A stretch of 20,526 nucleotides of DNA from Pseudomonadota bacterium (GCA_003242645.1 QGVC01000016.1:1-20526); one strand, 5' to 3'; shown: positions 1 through 7,451, counted from the first letter of the stretch. Notes: generated from the sequence alone by a model not told the origin. Numbers and translations are program-made.

Positions 1-390
1 GCATGGCCTTCTGCCGGTTCGGTGAGAAACGAACGTTCGGTCTTGCTCGATGTCGACGCCAACGTCGGCGGGCGCGATGGCGATAAGGCCAAATCTGCCA
101 CTATGGGCCAAGCTGAATTCGATCCCGGCGTTCCACGGCAGAGCCGGCTTTCCGCGAGACGAATAGCTGAACGGCAAGCCGCGAAGCTTCGGCCCGACGA
201 ACCGCTCGAGCAACAGACGTAGGGCCACGCGGATCAGACGCCAATCCTCGCCCGACGCCGAAAGCTGCCGCGCCCGCTGGCGCTCGTCGTCCGACAGCCG
301 CGGCGCTGCTGCCTCCAACACAGCCAGGGCAGGCCCCACACGACGCACATCGACGAGCCAGAGCTCGACCCCCGGTGGGGGACCAGTCAT
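1..390 (-). CDS. 4'-phosphopantetheinyl transferase, Sfp type (3' end beyond the window)
   Basis: This open frame runs from an ATG at 390 to the left edge without a stop, giving 130 codons. Members of this family move phosphopantetheine from CoA to a serine on acyl or peptidyl carrier proteins. The visible part has the family motifs in order: a GKPAL segment near residue 80, FSLAHSG around 92-98, and VGVDIE around 110-115, where the Asp and Glu are the usual Mg-CoA ligands. The second half, including the helix with the catalytic Glu/Lys pair, is missing from the window. The start codon overlaps the stop of the MerR gene (ATGA), so translational coupling is likely. Its position after fabH, plsX and ihfA fits a role near fatty-acid or carrier-protein metabolism, but that is inference. 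The family call is confident; the carrier-protein target is unknown. Confidence 0.85.
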   Translation of the reverse strand, partial: MTGPPPGVELWLVDVRRVGPALAVLEAAAPRLSDDERQRARQLSASGEDWRLIRVALRLLLERFVGPKLRGLPFSYSSRGKPALPWNAGIEFSLAHSGRFGLIAIAPADVGVDIEQDRTFVSHRTGRRPC

Positions 391-905
391 TGCTCTGCGC
401 TTCGTGCCCACGCGCTTTGGTCGCCGAGAGGTGTCGATAGCAGACGGCGGCAGGCCTCGAGCTCGCTCAAGGCCGTTTGAAGGCTCCGCACGACGTCGTC
501 GGGCAACTTGCTCGGCGCCGCAGCCTGCTTCGTCGCGGCCTGGCTTGCCGATTTGCGGCCAGGCTTAGCCTTCCCCCTGCCTTTCGACCGGATACCTACC
601 GTCTCACCACCCGCCTGCTCGGCCTGCATCCAGCAGCGCTTGACCTCGTCGACGCCCTGCGTCCGCAAGATCTTTTGAACACCTCGGATCGTATACCCTT
701 CGAGGTGCAACAGGTGGCGGATGCCCCGCAGCAGGTCCAGATCCTCCGGCCGATAATAGCGCCGGCCACCGCCGCGCTTCATCGGCTTGATCTGCGGAAA
801 CTTCTGCTCCCAGAACCGAAGGACGTGCTTGGGAACGTCCAGCTCTTCCGCAACCTCGCTGATTGTCCGGAACGCCTCGGCGGACTTGCTTACGGTCATA
901 GCCAT
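387..905 (-). CDS. MerR-family transcriptional regulator
   Basis: The product has 172 residues. An N-terminal MerR winged helix-turn-helix spans about 13-80: the helix-turn-helix is around [19 protein letters not shown], and the wing contains [12 protein letters not shown]. The C-terminal half is Lys/Ala/Gln-rich and low in complexity (about 108-135), followed by a short predicted helix. There is no cysteine cluster or recognisable ligand domain, so metal sensing is not supported. In many alphaproteobacteria a MerR-type gene lies directly after ihfA, as here (40 nt gap). The ATG at 905 is used; a second ATG two codons later is equally possible, and neither has a strong ribosome site. The stop overlaps the start of the phosphopantetheinyl transferase gene. 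The regulated genes are not known. Confidence 0.85.
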   Translation of the reverse strand: MAMTVSKSAEAFRTISEVAEELDVPKHVLRFWEQKFPQIKPMKRGGGRRYYRPEDLDLLRGIRHLLHLEGYTIRGVQKILRTQGVDEVKRCWMQAEQAGGETVGIRSKGRGKAKPGRKSASQAATKQAAAPSKLPDDVVRSLQTALSELEACRRLLSTPLGDQSAWARSAEQ

Positions 906-945
906 TCGATGCTGCGCACAAAAGGACGGATGTTCGGCACCGAAG

Positions 946-1266
946 CTACTCGGCGGCCTTGCGGCGGCGAAGCTGTCCGGCGTTGATACGTTCTTTCATG
1001 ATGTTGCTGGGCCGGAACACCAGCACTTTGCGCGGCGTGATCGGCACTTCCTGCCCGGTCTTGGGATTCCGCCCGATGCGCTGACCCTTTTGACGGATGC
1101 CGAAGGAGCCGAAAGACGACAGCTTCACCGAGTCCCCTCGGGCGAGGCTCGACGCAATTTCACTCAGCACAAGCTCCACCAGCTCCTGCGACTCGTTCCG
1201 TGGGAGACCAACCTTCTGCACCACCGCCTCAGCGAGATCCGCGCGGGTCAGCGTCTTACCGCCCAT
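946..1266 (-). CDS. ihfA: Integration host factor subunit alpha
   Basis: This is a 106-residue DNA-bending protein of the HU/IHF family. IHF-alpha pairs with IHF-beta to make sharp bends used in transcription, recombination and replication. The N-terminal helices begin with [10 protein letters not shown], as in IHF-alpha. The beta-arm tip GRNPKTG contains Pro68, the residue that intercalates into DNA, and the C-terminal body has [11 protein letters not shown]. The highly basic tail RRRK is typical of alphaproteobacterial copies. Length is normal for the family. The ATG at 1266 follows GGGAGG at a spacing of 5-6 nt. It has its own likely promoter at 1303-1331, so it can be expressed separately from fabH. 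Confidence 0.95.
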   Translation of the reverse strand: MGGKTLTRADLAEAVVQKVGLPRNESQELVELVLSEIASSLARGDSVKLSSFGSFGIRQKGQRIGRNPKTGQEVPITPRKVLVFRPSNIMKERINAGQLRRRKAAE

Positions 1267-1302
1267 AACATCCTCCCCAGGAATTTTACTCCCTTTTAAC
1301 GA

Positions 1303-1331
1303 ATGCTAGCCCTCCCCCTCGGTACGGTCAA
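1303..1331 (-). promoter_or_regulatory. Probable sigma70-type promoter of ihfA
   Basis: Read on the minus strand, TTGACC (1331-1326) and TAGCAT (1308-1303) are separated by exactly 17 bases. They match the -35 and -10 consensus at 5 of 6 and 4 of 6 positions. Transcription would begin near 1296, giving a leader of about 30 nt before the ihfA ATG. Seen by eye only; no expression evidence. Confidence 0.6.
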
Positions 1332-1447
1332 TCCTGATCTTATGCAAGCAGCTGATTTCTCAGAAAATTTTGGGCCGGTGTGCAAAATGGTCACGGCAAG
1401 CGCCAGATGAATAGGATGTGTGCAGAATATTTTCCACGGTGACGGTT

Positions 1448-1468
1448 CCGGTGGAAGCCTACCACCGG
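1448..1468 (-). terminator. Hairpin overlapping the fabH stop codon, possible weak terminator
   Basis: The arms CCGGTGG and CCACCGG (7 bp) flank a 7-nt loop that contains the fabH TAG stop. No T-run follows, so this is not a standard intrinsic terminator. It could slow transcription or protect the fabH mRNA end. It lies upstream of the separate ihfA promoter, which fits a transcript boundary here. Confidence 0.3.
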
Positions 1469-2436
1469 GCGAGGACGGCTCCCCACGTGAACCCGCCTCC
1501 CATAGCCTCCATGAGGATCAAACTGCCTTCTTTGAGCCGGTGCTGCTCGAAAGCGTAGTTGAGGGCCAGCGGGATGGAGGCGGCCGACGTGTTTCCTTGC
1601 TGGGCGAGGGTGACGATGATCTTCTCCGGCGAGACGCCAAGCTTCTTGGCGATCCCGTCGAGAATGCGCACGTTGGCCTGATGGGGGATGAACAGGTCGA
1701 TCTCGTCGGCCGCGTATCCGGTCATGAGGAGCGTTTCCTCGATGACACCGGAGATCTTCTGCACTGCGTGGCGGAAGACCTCGCGGCCATTCATGCGGAC
1801 GTAGCCTGTGGTGCGCGTCGAGCCTGGCCCTCCGTCGACATAGAGCAGGTCCTCGTATCGTCCGTCCGACCTGAGCAGGCTTGCCAGGATACCCCGATCC
1901 TCGCGGGTGCCGCGTTGGGGCTCTGCCTCGAGAACGACGGCGCCCGCGCCGTCACCGAAGAGCACGCAAGTGCTGCGATCGGACCAGTCGAGGATGCGCG
2001 AGAAGGTCTCGGCGCCGACCACGAGTGCCCGCTTGAACTGCCCGACCTTCAAGAAGTTGTCGGCCGTCGCCAGGGCAAAGACGAAACCGGAGCAGACGGC
2101 CTGGATGTCGAAGGCGGCGCCCTTCGTGATGCCCAGCTCTGCCTGAATGCGGACGGCCGTCGCAGGAAACGTGCGGTCGGGGGTGGCGGTGGCGCAGATG
2201 ACGAGGTCGATGTCGACGGGATCGATGCCGGCGCGGACCAAAGCCTGCCGCGATGCGGCGATGCCGAGGTCGGATGTCAGCTCGCCGTCGGCCGCAATGT
2301 GGCGAGCCCTGATGCCGGTGCGCTCGCGAATCCACTCGTCGCTCGTGTCGACGATCTTGGACAAATCGGTGTTGGTCAGCACGCGTTTCGGCAGATAGGC
2401 GCCGACGCCGCGGATAACGGATCGGATGACAGCCAA
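1459..2436 (-). CDS. fabH: Beta-ketoacyl-ACP synthase III (KAS III)
   Basis: FabH starts type II fatty acid synthesis by condensing acetyl-CoA with malonyl-ACP in the cytoplasm. The 325-residue protein is full length. The catalytic triad is visible: Cys115 in AVCSGF, His252 in PHQAN and Asn282 in QGNTSAAS. The N-terminus [11 protein letters not shown] and the C-terminal GGGFTWGA are also typical. The start is a TTG at 2436, preceded by an AGGGGGG ribosome site; there is no ATG or GTG that would preserve the conserved N-terminus. Only 9 nt separate it from the plsX stop, so the two are co-transcribed, as in most proteobacteria. A long open frame on the opposite strand is an artefact of GC-rich coding. 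Confidence 0.96.
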   Translation of the reverse strand: MAVIRSVIRGVGAYLPKRVLTNTDLSKIVDTSDEWIRERTGIRARHIAADGELTSDLGIAASRQALVRAGIDPVDIDLVICATATPDRTFPATAVRIQAELGITKGAAFDIQAVCSGFVFALATADNFLKVGQFKRALVVGAETFSRILDWSDRSTCVLFGDGAGAVVLEAEPQRGTREDRGILASLLRSDGRYEDLLYVDGGPGSTRTTGYVRMNGREVFRHAVQKISGVIEETLLMTGYAADEIDLFIPHQANVRILDGIAKKLGVSPEKIIVTLAQQGNTSAASIPLALNYAFEQHRLKEGSLILMEAMGGGFTWGAVLARW

Positions 2437-2445
2437 ATCGCCCCC

Positions 2446-3573
2446 CTACCTTTCGCTTTGTGGGCCTGTCGTCTTGGCCCTGGCCGCGGCTTCTTTCATG
2501 AGGATACTGCTCTTGTCGTCACTGGAGCGCTGCTTCTCGACTACCGCGTTGAGCTTGCCGTGGAACGAGATCAAATCTGCGGTCAGCCGGGGTAGGAGCC
2601 CGCTTTCCGCCATGTCGTAGCCGAGATCGATGGCGCTGGCAAAGCCCACGGCGTCCGCGCCGCCGTGGCTCTTGATCGCAATCCCATTGAGTCCCAGGAA
2701 CGTGCCGCCGTTGGCTCGCCGCGGATCCATCTTCTCCTTGAGCGTGGCGAATCCGCCTCGGGCGAGGAAGGCACCGATCCGCGACATGAGCGACCGGCTC
2801 ATAGCGGCCTTGATGTATTGGGCAATCTGCCGCGCCGTGCCTTCCGCTGTTTTCAAGGCGATGTTGCCGGCAAAGCCCTCCACCACAACCACGTCGACCA
2901 CGCCTTGCCCGATCTGGTCGCCTTCGACGAAGCCGCGGTATTCGATCGGGAGCCCTTGGATCTCCTTGAGCCAGGCATGAGCCTGGCGAACCTCGTCGGC
3001 TCCCTTGATCTCCTCGACGCCGACGTTGAGCAGCCCTACGGTCGGCTTCTCGATGTGGTAAAGGGCCCGGGACATGGCGGCGCCCATCAGCGCGTATTCG
3101 CAAAGCTGCCGCGCGGAGGCGCCGATATTGGCGCCGACGTCCAGCACGATGCACTCGCTGCTGACGGTAGGCCACAGGGCAGCGATGGCGGGGCGCTCGA
3201 TATCGGCGATTGGCTTCAGCACCGCCTTGGCCATGGCCATCAGCGCGCCGGTGTTGCCCGCGGACACGGCGATGTCGGCTTCGCCTTTCTGCACCGCTTC
3301 CAGCGCGAGCCACATGCTGGAGCCGCGGCCGCGCCGAAGCGCCTGGCTCGGCTTGTCATCCGACCGGACAACGATGTCCGTATGGATAATCTTCGACCTT
3401 GCTGCCAGCCTGGGGTATCGCGCCAGGATCGGCGCGATCTGAGCCTGATCGCCAAAGAGCAAGACCTCGAGTTGGGGATGGCGGACCAGCGCGAGGTCGG
3501 CGCCTGGAAGCACCACCTCTGGTCCATGATCACCGCCCATGGCGTCGAGCGCTATGATCCGCTGAGCGGGCAT
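2446..3573 (-). CDS. plsX: Phosphate acyltransferase PlsX
   Basis: PlsX converts acyl-ACP and phosphate to acyl-phosphate, the donor used by PlsY in phospholipid synthesis; it is a peripheral membrane enzyme. The 375-residue protein begins ALDAMGGDHGPEVVLPGA, a hallmark of the family, and contains SAGNTGALMA, LDVGANIG and VVEGFAGNIALKTAEG further along. Length is slightly above that of many homologues because of a charged C-terminal tail after about residue 350. The ATG at 3573 has only a weak ribosome site. The gene lies between the DUF177 gene (206 nt upstream) and fabH (9 nt downstream), the standard lipid-synthesis order. Expression may depend on a leader promoter and repeats at 3615-3687. 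Confidence 0.96.
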   Translation of the reverse strand: MPAQRIIALDAMGGDHGPEVVLPGADLALVRHPQLEVLLFGDQAQIAPILARYPRLAARSKIIHTDIVVRSDDKPSQALRRGRGSSMWLALEAVQKGEADIAVSAGNTGALMAMAKAVLKPIADIERPAIAALWPTVSSECIVLDVGANIGASARQLCEYALMGAAMSRALYHIEKPTVGLLNVGVEEIKGADEVRQAHAWLKEIQGLPIEYRGFVEGDQIGQGVVDVVVVEGFAGNIALKTAEGTARQIAQYIKAAMSRSLMSRIGAFLARGGFATLKEKMDPRRANGGTFLGLNGIAIKSHGGADAVGFASAIDLGYDMAESGLLPRLTADLISFHGKLNAVVEKQRSSDDKSSILMKEAAARAKTTGPQSER

Positions 3574-3614
3574 CTACTGGCCTGGGTAAGCAATTCCTTA
3601 TGGAGGAGGCGAAA

Positions 3615-3658
3615 GACGCCTGCGTCAGCTTTGCATGCGCTCGCCTGCGAAACGCAGG
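3615..3658 (-). repeat. plsX leader with competing inverted repeats
   Basis: In the minus-strand transcript a CCTGCG (3658-3653) can pair with CGCAGG three bases later (3649-3644). It can also pair with a second CGCAGG at 3624-3619. The two partner copies sit in an 8-bp direct repeat (CGCAGGCG at 3649-3642 and 3624-3617). The second copy is also part of the self-palindrome GACGCAGGCGTC (3626-3615). The arrangement allows mutually exclusive hairpins about 40-85 nt before the plsX start. No function is established. Confidence 0.35.
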
Positions 3659-3659
3659 G

Positions 3660-3687
3660 AACATACTCGTTTGGCGGACGCAGACAA
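3660..3687 (-). promoter_or_regulatory. Possible sigma70-type promoter of plsX-fabH
   Basis: On the minus strand TTGTCT (3687-3682) and TATGTT (3665-3660) are spaced by 16 bases, each matching 4 of 6 consensus positions. It would place a transcript start near 3653, inside the inverted repeats. It is a weak match and readthrough from the DUF177 gene is an alternative. Confidence 0.35.
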
Positions 3688-3753
3688 TGGAATTCTTAAC
3701 AGCTTCTAAACCATTGTTCCGAGCTGCTGGAAGCGCGTCACACCGCCTCGACG

Positions 3754-3770
3754 CCCGCTCCCGAAGCGGG
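3754..3770 (-). terminator. Hairpin just after the DUF177 gene
   Basis: CCCGCT and AGCGGG (6 bp, 5-nt loop) lie 9 nt after the stop codon. No T-run follows on the minus strand, so termination is doubtful; it may be an mRNA end or processing structure. Confidence 0.25.
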
Positions 3771-3779
3771 GTTAAGAAG

Positions 3780-4307
3780 TCACTTTTGAGACTTGGGCTT
3801 CTTCAGCTGCTCGAGGATGGCGAACGGGCTAGTGACGGGCCGGGTCGCTTCCGGCTCGGGTGGTTGCTCGAAGACGGCTCCCTCCTTGCGAGGATACGCC
3901 GGCAAGGCCGATGCCAAGTGCTCGTACACGATGCGTCCAACGGGAATTGTGTCGTCCTCCAGCGGCTCGACCTCACGCGTTTCGAGAGCGTCGAACTCAA
4001 CCACAGCCTCCGTCTCGGGCAGGCCGGGGTGGAATTCGACCTCGAACGGCTCGACCAGGTGTGTCTCCACCGGCTCGAGGGTCACAACGCAACTCTGGGT
4101 GACATCGGCGACGAGCGTGCCTTCCAGCAAGTAGCGCCCCCGCGAAAGCGGTGTGATTTCGTAGCGCACGTCGAGGCGCTCGCACGCGATGAGGTCGAGC
4201 ATGGCCGCGATCTCAGCCCGGAGCGCAGGCGTCGCATGACGCTCCGCCGAGAGCCCGATCGCGGGAACCTCACTGATTTTGTGGGACCACCCGAATTCTG
4301 CTGCCAT
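3780..4307 (-). CDS. YceD / DUF177 family protein
   Basis: The product is 175 residues from the ATG at 4307. Eight upstream codons are open back to a TTG at 4331, but the ATG gives the usual N-terminus and follows a GCGAG ribosome site. DUF177 (YceD) proteins are small acidic proteins encoded beside plsX and fabH in many bacteria. Homologues have been linked to 23S rRNA or ribosome assembly, but the exact role is unsettled. Visible traits are LEGTLVADVTQSCVVTLEPVETH (residues about 60-85), which contains the conserved single Cys of the family, and a very acidic middle, FDALETREVEPLEDD. The gene begins 30 nt after the chaperone stop and is probably co-transcribed with it. rpmF, present here in gammaproteobacteria, is absent. 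Confidence 0.85.
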   Translation of the reverse strand: MAAEFGWSHKISEVPAIGLSAERHATPALRAEIAAMLDLIACERLDVRYEITPLSRGRYLLEGTLVADVTQSCVVTLEPVETHLVEPFEVEFHPGLPETEAVVEFDALETREVEPLEDDTIPVGRIVYEHLASALPAYPRKEGAVFEQPPEPEATRPVTSPFAILEQLKKPKSQK

Positions 4308-4337
4308 TTCAATCTCGCTTTGGCGCAGCAACTCATA

Positions 4338-4859
4338 TCATATCCTGGCAAATGTGACACGGCCCGCCAATAGCTCGCTGCCAGGATGCATCTCTAGCTC
4401 CGCCGCCGCCCTCAGCATGTACGTTGCAATACAGTCTGCCACCGTAGGTGCCTCGAACGGGAGAAGGTTGCTGCGCACGGCGTTGGCCAGGGCGCTATGT
4501 CCCTCTGCGGCGGCCTTCCTGAATGCGATAGTGCAATCATATAGTGCGCCAGTAGCCTTTTTCACCTTCCGCGGCACCGTCAGGTCGCCAACGCCCATCT
4601 CGCGCATGCAGTCATCCATATCGCTGACGAAGGCCTCGACCACGGCGCGGCTGAGCTCCTTTGCTGCTTCTCCCTCCTGCCGGAGCCGCTCGAGGACGAG
4701 ATAGGTATGCGCGACGACCATGGCGAAGCGGCCGTCCGGCGTATCAGGCACACCGTATTTGAGATAGAACGCCTCACGGCGCGCGGCGGTCACGATCGAG
4801 CCATAAAGCTCTGCTGCCGTGCGCTGTGACCGCTTGCGTGCTCTGAACCAAGTGAGCAT
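4338..4859 (-). CDS. Ubiquinol-cytochrome c chaperone (CBP3 / UQCC1 family)
   Basis: The product has 173 residues and carries the CBP3-type chaperone domain, known in mitochondria for assembly of cytochrome b in complex III. The bacterial role is inferred from the family. Typical segments are LYGSIVTAARREAFYLKYGVPDTPDGRF (about 18-45), then VAHTYLVLERL, and DDCMREMGVGDLTVPRKVKK (about 80-100), where the conserved DMDDCMREMGVGD is clear. The ATG at 4859 was chosen. An upstream TTG at 4922 would add 21 residues that do not resemble the family and would run into the divergent bamE promoter. It is first in the minus-strand series with DUF177 and is divergent from bamE, a common alphaproteobacterial arrangement. 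Confidence 0.88.
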   Translation of the reverse strand: MLTWFRARKRSQRTAAELYGSIVTAARREAFYLKYGVPDTPDGRFAMVVAHTYLVLERLRQEGEAAKELSRAVVEAFVSDMDDCMREMGVGDLTVPRKVKKATGALYDCTIAFRKAAAEGHSALANAVRSNLLPFEAPTVADCIATYMLRAAAELEMHPGSELLAGRVTFARI

Positions 4860-4916
4860 GAGGGGTCTCGTCCGTGAGTGCGGTAATAGCCGCGTTGCAT
4901 AACTCGCCGGTCCAAG

Positions 4917-4943
4917 TTGCAACGCGCTGTTCCACCGGATAAT
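4917..4943 (+). promoter_or_regulatory. Possible bamE promoter
   Basis: TTGCAA (4917-4922) and GATAAT (4938-4943, 5 of 6 matches) are separated by 15 bases, shorter than ideal. A start near 4950 would put the palindrome at 4955-4973 at the very start of the transcript. Confidence 0.35.
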
Positions 4944-4954
4944 CGGGGGCAGGC

Positions 4955-4973
4955 GGAATCACAAAGTGATTCC
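4955..4973. promoter_or_regulatory. Perfect 19-bp palindrome between the chaperone gene and bamE
   Basis: GGAATCAC-AAA-GTGATTCC has 8-bp perfect arms. Each arm holds a GANTC site (GAATC, GATTC), the target of the cell-cycle methylase CcrM in alphaproteobacteria. It could be an operator for one or both divergent genes, or a stem-loop in the bamE leader. Which of these it is cannot be told from one copy. Confidence 0.5.
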
Positions 4974-5048
4974 CACAACACGAACTGGCGGCGTCGGGGG
5001 ATGACGACTCGCAAACATGGCCGAACGGTTACCCTGATACCAGGGTGG

Positions 5049-5513
5049 ATGCATGAGGCGGCACGTCGCGCCTCGCGTGTCATGGGCGCTTTGGCGCTTG
5101 CAGGGCTCATTGCAGCTTGCAGCGCGGGCGCGGTCGTCACCAAGCACGGTCACCACTTCCAGCCATCCGACCTGCAGCAGATACAACCTGGGATGACCCA
5201 GGAGCAGGTGCGGATGATCCTGGGCACGCCCACGACCACGAGCTCCGTTGGAACGGGCGACGCATTCTATTACATCTCCAGCACGACGAAGCAGGTCGCT
5301 TTCTTGCCTCCCGAGGAGGTGGACCGGCGGATCGTAGCCATCTACTTCACGCGTTCCGGCACGGTCGAACGCGTGGCCGAGTATGGGCTCCAGGACGGCA
5401 AGGTTTTTGACTTCATCAGCCGTACGACGCCAACCGCCACGGATTACGAGGAAGGGTTGTTCAAACAAATCTTCCGCAACCTCGGCAGGCGCAGCATGAT
5501 CTTCGGGGATTGA
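5049..5513 (+). CDS. bamE: Outer membrane protein assembly factor BamE (SmpA/OmlA lipoprotein)
   Basis: BamE is an outer-membrane lipoprotein of the BAM complex, which inserts beta-barrel proteins. From the ATG at 5049 the product has 154 residues. It starts with a basic n-region, a hydrophobic core (VMGALALAGLIAA) and a lipobox ending in Cys24. The SmpA/OmlA domain follows, with the typical helix IQPGMTQEQVRMILGTPT (about 45-62) and strands FYYISS and RRIVAIYFTRSGTVERVAEYGLQDGKVFDF. An ATG at 5001 is also in frame and would put the lipobox Cys at 40. It was not chosen because the added codons include rare ATA and give an overlong n-region; neither start has a good ribosome site. It is divergent from the chaperone gene. 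Confidence 0.88.
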   Translation: MHEAARRASRVMGALALAGLIAACSAGAVVTKHGHHFQPSDLQQIQPGMTQEQVRMILGTPTTTSSVGTGDAFYYISSTTKQVAFLPPEEVDRRIVAIYFTRSGTVERVAEYGLQDGKVFDFISRTTPTATDYEEGLFKQIFRNLGRRSMIFGD

Positions 5514-5675
5514 GGGTACAGCGGTCGCCTGTTGCCTGCTGCGAGTGCCCGGTACGCCTGTGCTGAGGCTACCACCTGATCTCTTGTTGTGAGGGGTGGC
5601 GCCTTGCGTATTTCCGACCTTGGGTCTTGACCTTGGTTCCGGAACAGCCCAGAACTCAACAGCTCATCTTCGTGT

Positions 5676-5752
<77 letters not shown>

Positions 5753-5770
5753 GCTCAGCGCCCGGTCCGC

Positions 5771-6553
5771 TCAAGCGTTCCGGTTCACAGCACCGCCATC
5801 GACCGTAATCACCGTACCCGAGACATAGGAAGCACGCGGCGAGGCGGCGAAGACGACGACGTTTGCCACCTCACGAGGCTCGGCCATGCGTCCGAACGGC
5901 AAGTCCAGTTTTTCGATGAACTCTTGCCAACGGTCAGGTGTGCCGTAAGCGTTTTGGCTCCGAGCTTTCAGCATAGTCACGGCGCGATCCGTTGCGGTTA
6001 GACCAGGGTTTACGCCGACGACGCGCACGCCGTAATCCGGCGAGCGCGCGCCGAGCGCCCTGGTCATGCTCATCAACGCGCTATTACCGCTTGAGCCAAG
6101 GATGTAGCCAGCCCGCATTTTCTCGCCGGCGTTTCCGATGACGTTGACAATAACGCCGGAGCCGCGGGCCTTCATAGCGGTGTAAAAGCTCCGTGTCATG
6201 TTGATATAGCCGAAGACTTTGAGATCCCACGCGCGGCGCCACTCCTCTTCGGAAACCTCATCAATTTCCCCGGGTGGGATGGAACCGGCGTTGTTGATCA
6301 AGATATCGGCGCTACTCCAGTTTTGAGCCACGCGCCTTTGGTCTTCCGACACGGAAAGGTCCGCGACCTCGATCGCTATAGAAACATTGTGTCGCGCCTG
6401 GATCGCTGCGGCAACCTCCTCGAGCTGCGTCTTTTCGCGAGCGACGAGAGTAACGTTGCAACCTTCCTCTGCTAGAACCTCGGCAACAGCGCGCCCGATT
6501 CCTTTACTTGCTCCGGTAACGAGCGCTAGTTTTCCTGCAAGACCGAGATCCAT
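5771..6553 (-). CDS. SDR-family protein with altered catalytic residues
   Basis: This 260-residue protein has the short-chain dehydrogenase/reductase fold. The cofactor motif TGASKGIG is at 13-20, NNAG is at 87-90, and the C-terminus YVSGTVITVDGG is standard. The catalytic part is not. Aligned by eye, the usual Ser and the Tyr-x-x-x-Lys pair fall on Gly140, Gly153 and Asn157, and the catalytic Asn falls on Asp110. Tyr150 lies three residues early and might substitute. I recall similar GNSAL-type SDRs in other proteobacteria, so this looks like a subfamily rather than a decayed gene, as the frame is intact. GGAG lies 6 nt before the ATG. It is the last gene of the amidase set. A normal alcohol dehydrogenase or ketoreductase reaction should not be assumed. 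Confidence 0.85.
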   Translation of the reverse strand: MDLGLAGKLALVTGASKGIGRAVAEVLAEEGCNVTLVAREKTQLEEVAAAIQARHNVSIAIEVADLSVSEDQRRVAQNWSSADILINNAGSIPPGEIDEVSEEEWRRAWDLKVFGYINMTRSFYTAMKARGSGVIVNVIGNAGEKMRAGYILGSSGNSALMSMTRALGARSPDYGVRVVGVNPGLTATDRAVTMLKARSQNAYGTPDRWQEFIEKLDLPFGRMAEPREVANVVVFAASPRASYVSGTVITVDGGAVNRNA

Positions 6554-6652
6554 TGGGTTCTCCTATTCAGGTAGCACGCACAAGAGCTCCGGGAAAATTC
6601 AGATCGCTTTGGTCAACGCGAATTAATCGACAAGTGAGCAAATCAAGGCTGC

Positions 6653-7441
6653 TCAGTTGCCTCGAAATCGGGGCTCGCGTTTTTCCCTGAACGCATTTTG
6701 TCCCTCCTGGTAATCGGCGCTGCTAAAGCACGCTTTGACCATTTCCTCGACCACAGGCGAACCTACTGCCCCATGAGCTTTCGAAAGCTCAACCAGCGCT
6801 GCTTTTACCGCCGCAAGAGTGAGAGGAGCATTCGCGGCAATCTGCTGGACGTAATTATTGGCCGATTGGTCAAATTCGGCTTCTGGCCATGTGATTTGCG
6901 TGATATGCAATCGTTGCGCTTCCTCAGCCGTTACCACCCGCGCGCTATAAAGAATGTCTGCTACTGTCCCTGGACCAAGCTTTTGAACCAGGAGAGCCAG
7001 GCTTTCGAAAGGGTAGCCGAGGCCAAGTTTTGCAGCGGGTATTCTGAACCGGGCAGTTGACGAGGCCAGTCGCACGTCACAGCTCATGGCCAGTCCCATT
7101 CCGCCACCAAAGCACACGCCCTTGATCAAGGCAATCGTGGGTTTAGGCAGACTTGCGAGCGCGCGACTTGCCTCCGCCACAGCCTGGTTATAGGCCTCCA
7201 CAGCCTCTTCGCTGGATCGGTTGTCCTTGAACTCCGAGATGTCAGCGCCGGCACAGAATGCTAGCTCGCCTGCGCCCGCCAGGACGACAACACGCACTTC
7301 GCGATCCGCCGCGATTTCTCGGCAATGGCGACCAAGCTCCCGCCACATCTCCAAAGTCATGGCATTGCGGCGCCTGACGTGATCGATCGTCAGGCGCGCG
7401 ATATGGCCATCGCGCGTGGCGATAATTCTCCCGGCGCTCAT
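6653..7441 (-). CDS. Crotonase-fold protein (enoyl-CoA hydratase/isomerase superfamily)
   Basis: The product has 262 residues. The two oxyanion-hole segments are present: CAGAD at 63-67 and GVCFGGGMG at 108-116. These bind and polarise an acyl-CoA thioester. The two glutamates used by true enoyl-CoA hydratase (144 and 164 in the rat enzyme) align by eye with Gly116 and Ala136, so canonical hydration is unlikely. The segment AAKLGLGYPFES replaces the usual PEILLGTIPGAGG and resembles a recurrent subgroup annotated only as enoyl-CoA hydratase-related. Possible reactions include C-C bond cleavage, decarboxylation or isomerisation of an acyl-CoA. It starts 10 nt after the hydrolase gene, with an AGAGA ribosome site, and is probably in the same operon. 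Confidence 0.85.
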   Translation of the reverse strand: MSAGRIIATRDGHIARLTIDHVRRRNAMTLEMWRELGRHCREIAADREVRVVVLAGAGELAFCAGADISEFKDNRSSEEAVEAYNQAVAEASRALASLPKPTIALIKGVCFGGGMGLAMSCDVRLASSTARFRIPAAKLGLGYPFESLALLVQKLGPGTVADILYSARVVTAEEAQRLHITQITWPEAEFDQSANNYVQQIAANAPLTLAAVKAALVELSKAHGAVGSPVVEEMVKACFSSADYQEGQNAFREKREPRFRGN

Positions 7442-7451
7442 ATGTTTCTCT

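Noticed and set aside
477..986. Plus-strand open frame opposite the MerR gene
   Set aside because: It is Arg/Leu-rich without a domain, and the minus-strand MerR helix-turn-helix is clear.
1420..2595. Long plus-strand open frame of about 390 codons
   Set aside because: It is antisense to fabH and the end of plsX, has no recognisable domain and reads as low-complexity acidic sequence. Both genes it overlaps have intact catalytic motifs.
2665..3699. Plus-strand open frame of about 344 codons
   Set aside because: It is antisense to plsX. Rich in Asp, His and Gly, as expected from the mirror of GC-rich coding sequence; no family recognised.
3600..4373. Plus-strand open frame opposite the DUF177 gene
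   Set aside because: It mirrors the DUF177 coding frame and spans an intergenic region with no ribosome site; no family recognised.
5627..5656. Possible tRNA-Pro promoter with TTGACC and the palindrome GTTCCGGAAC
   Set aside because: The -35 is good, but the sequence at the -10 position (AGAACT) matches only 2 of 6 bases, so no promoter is listed.
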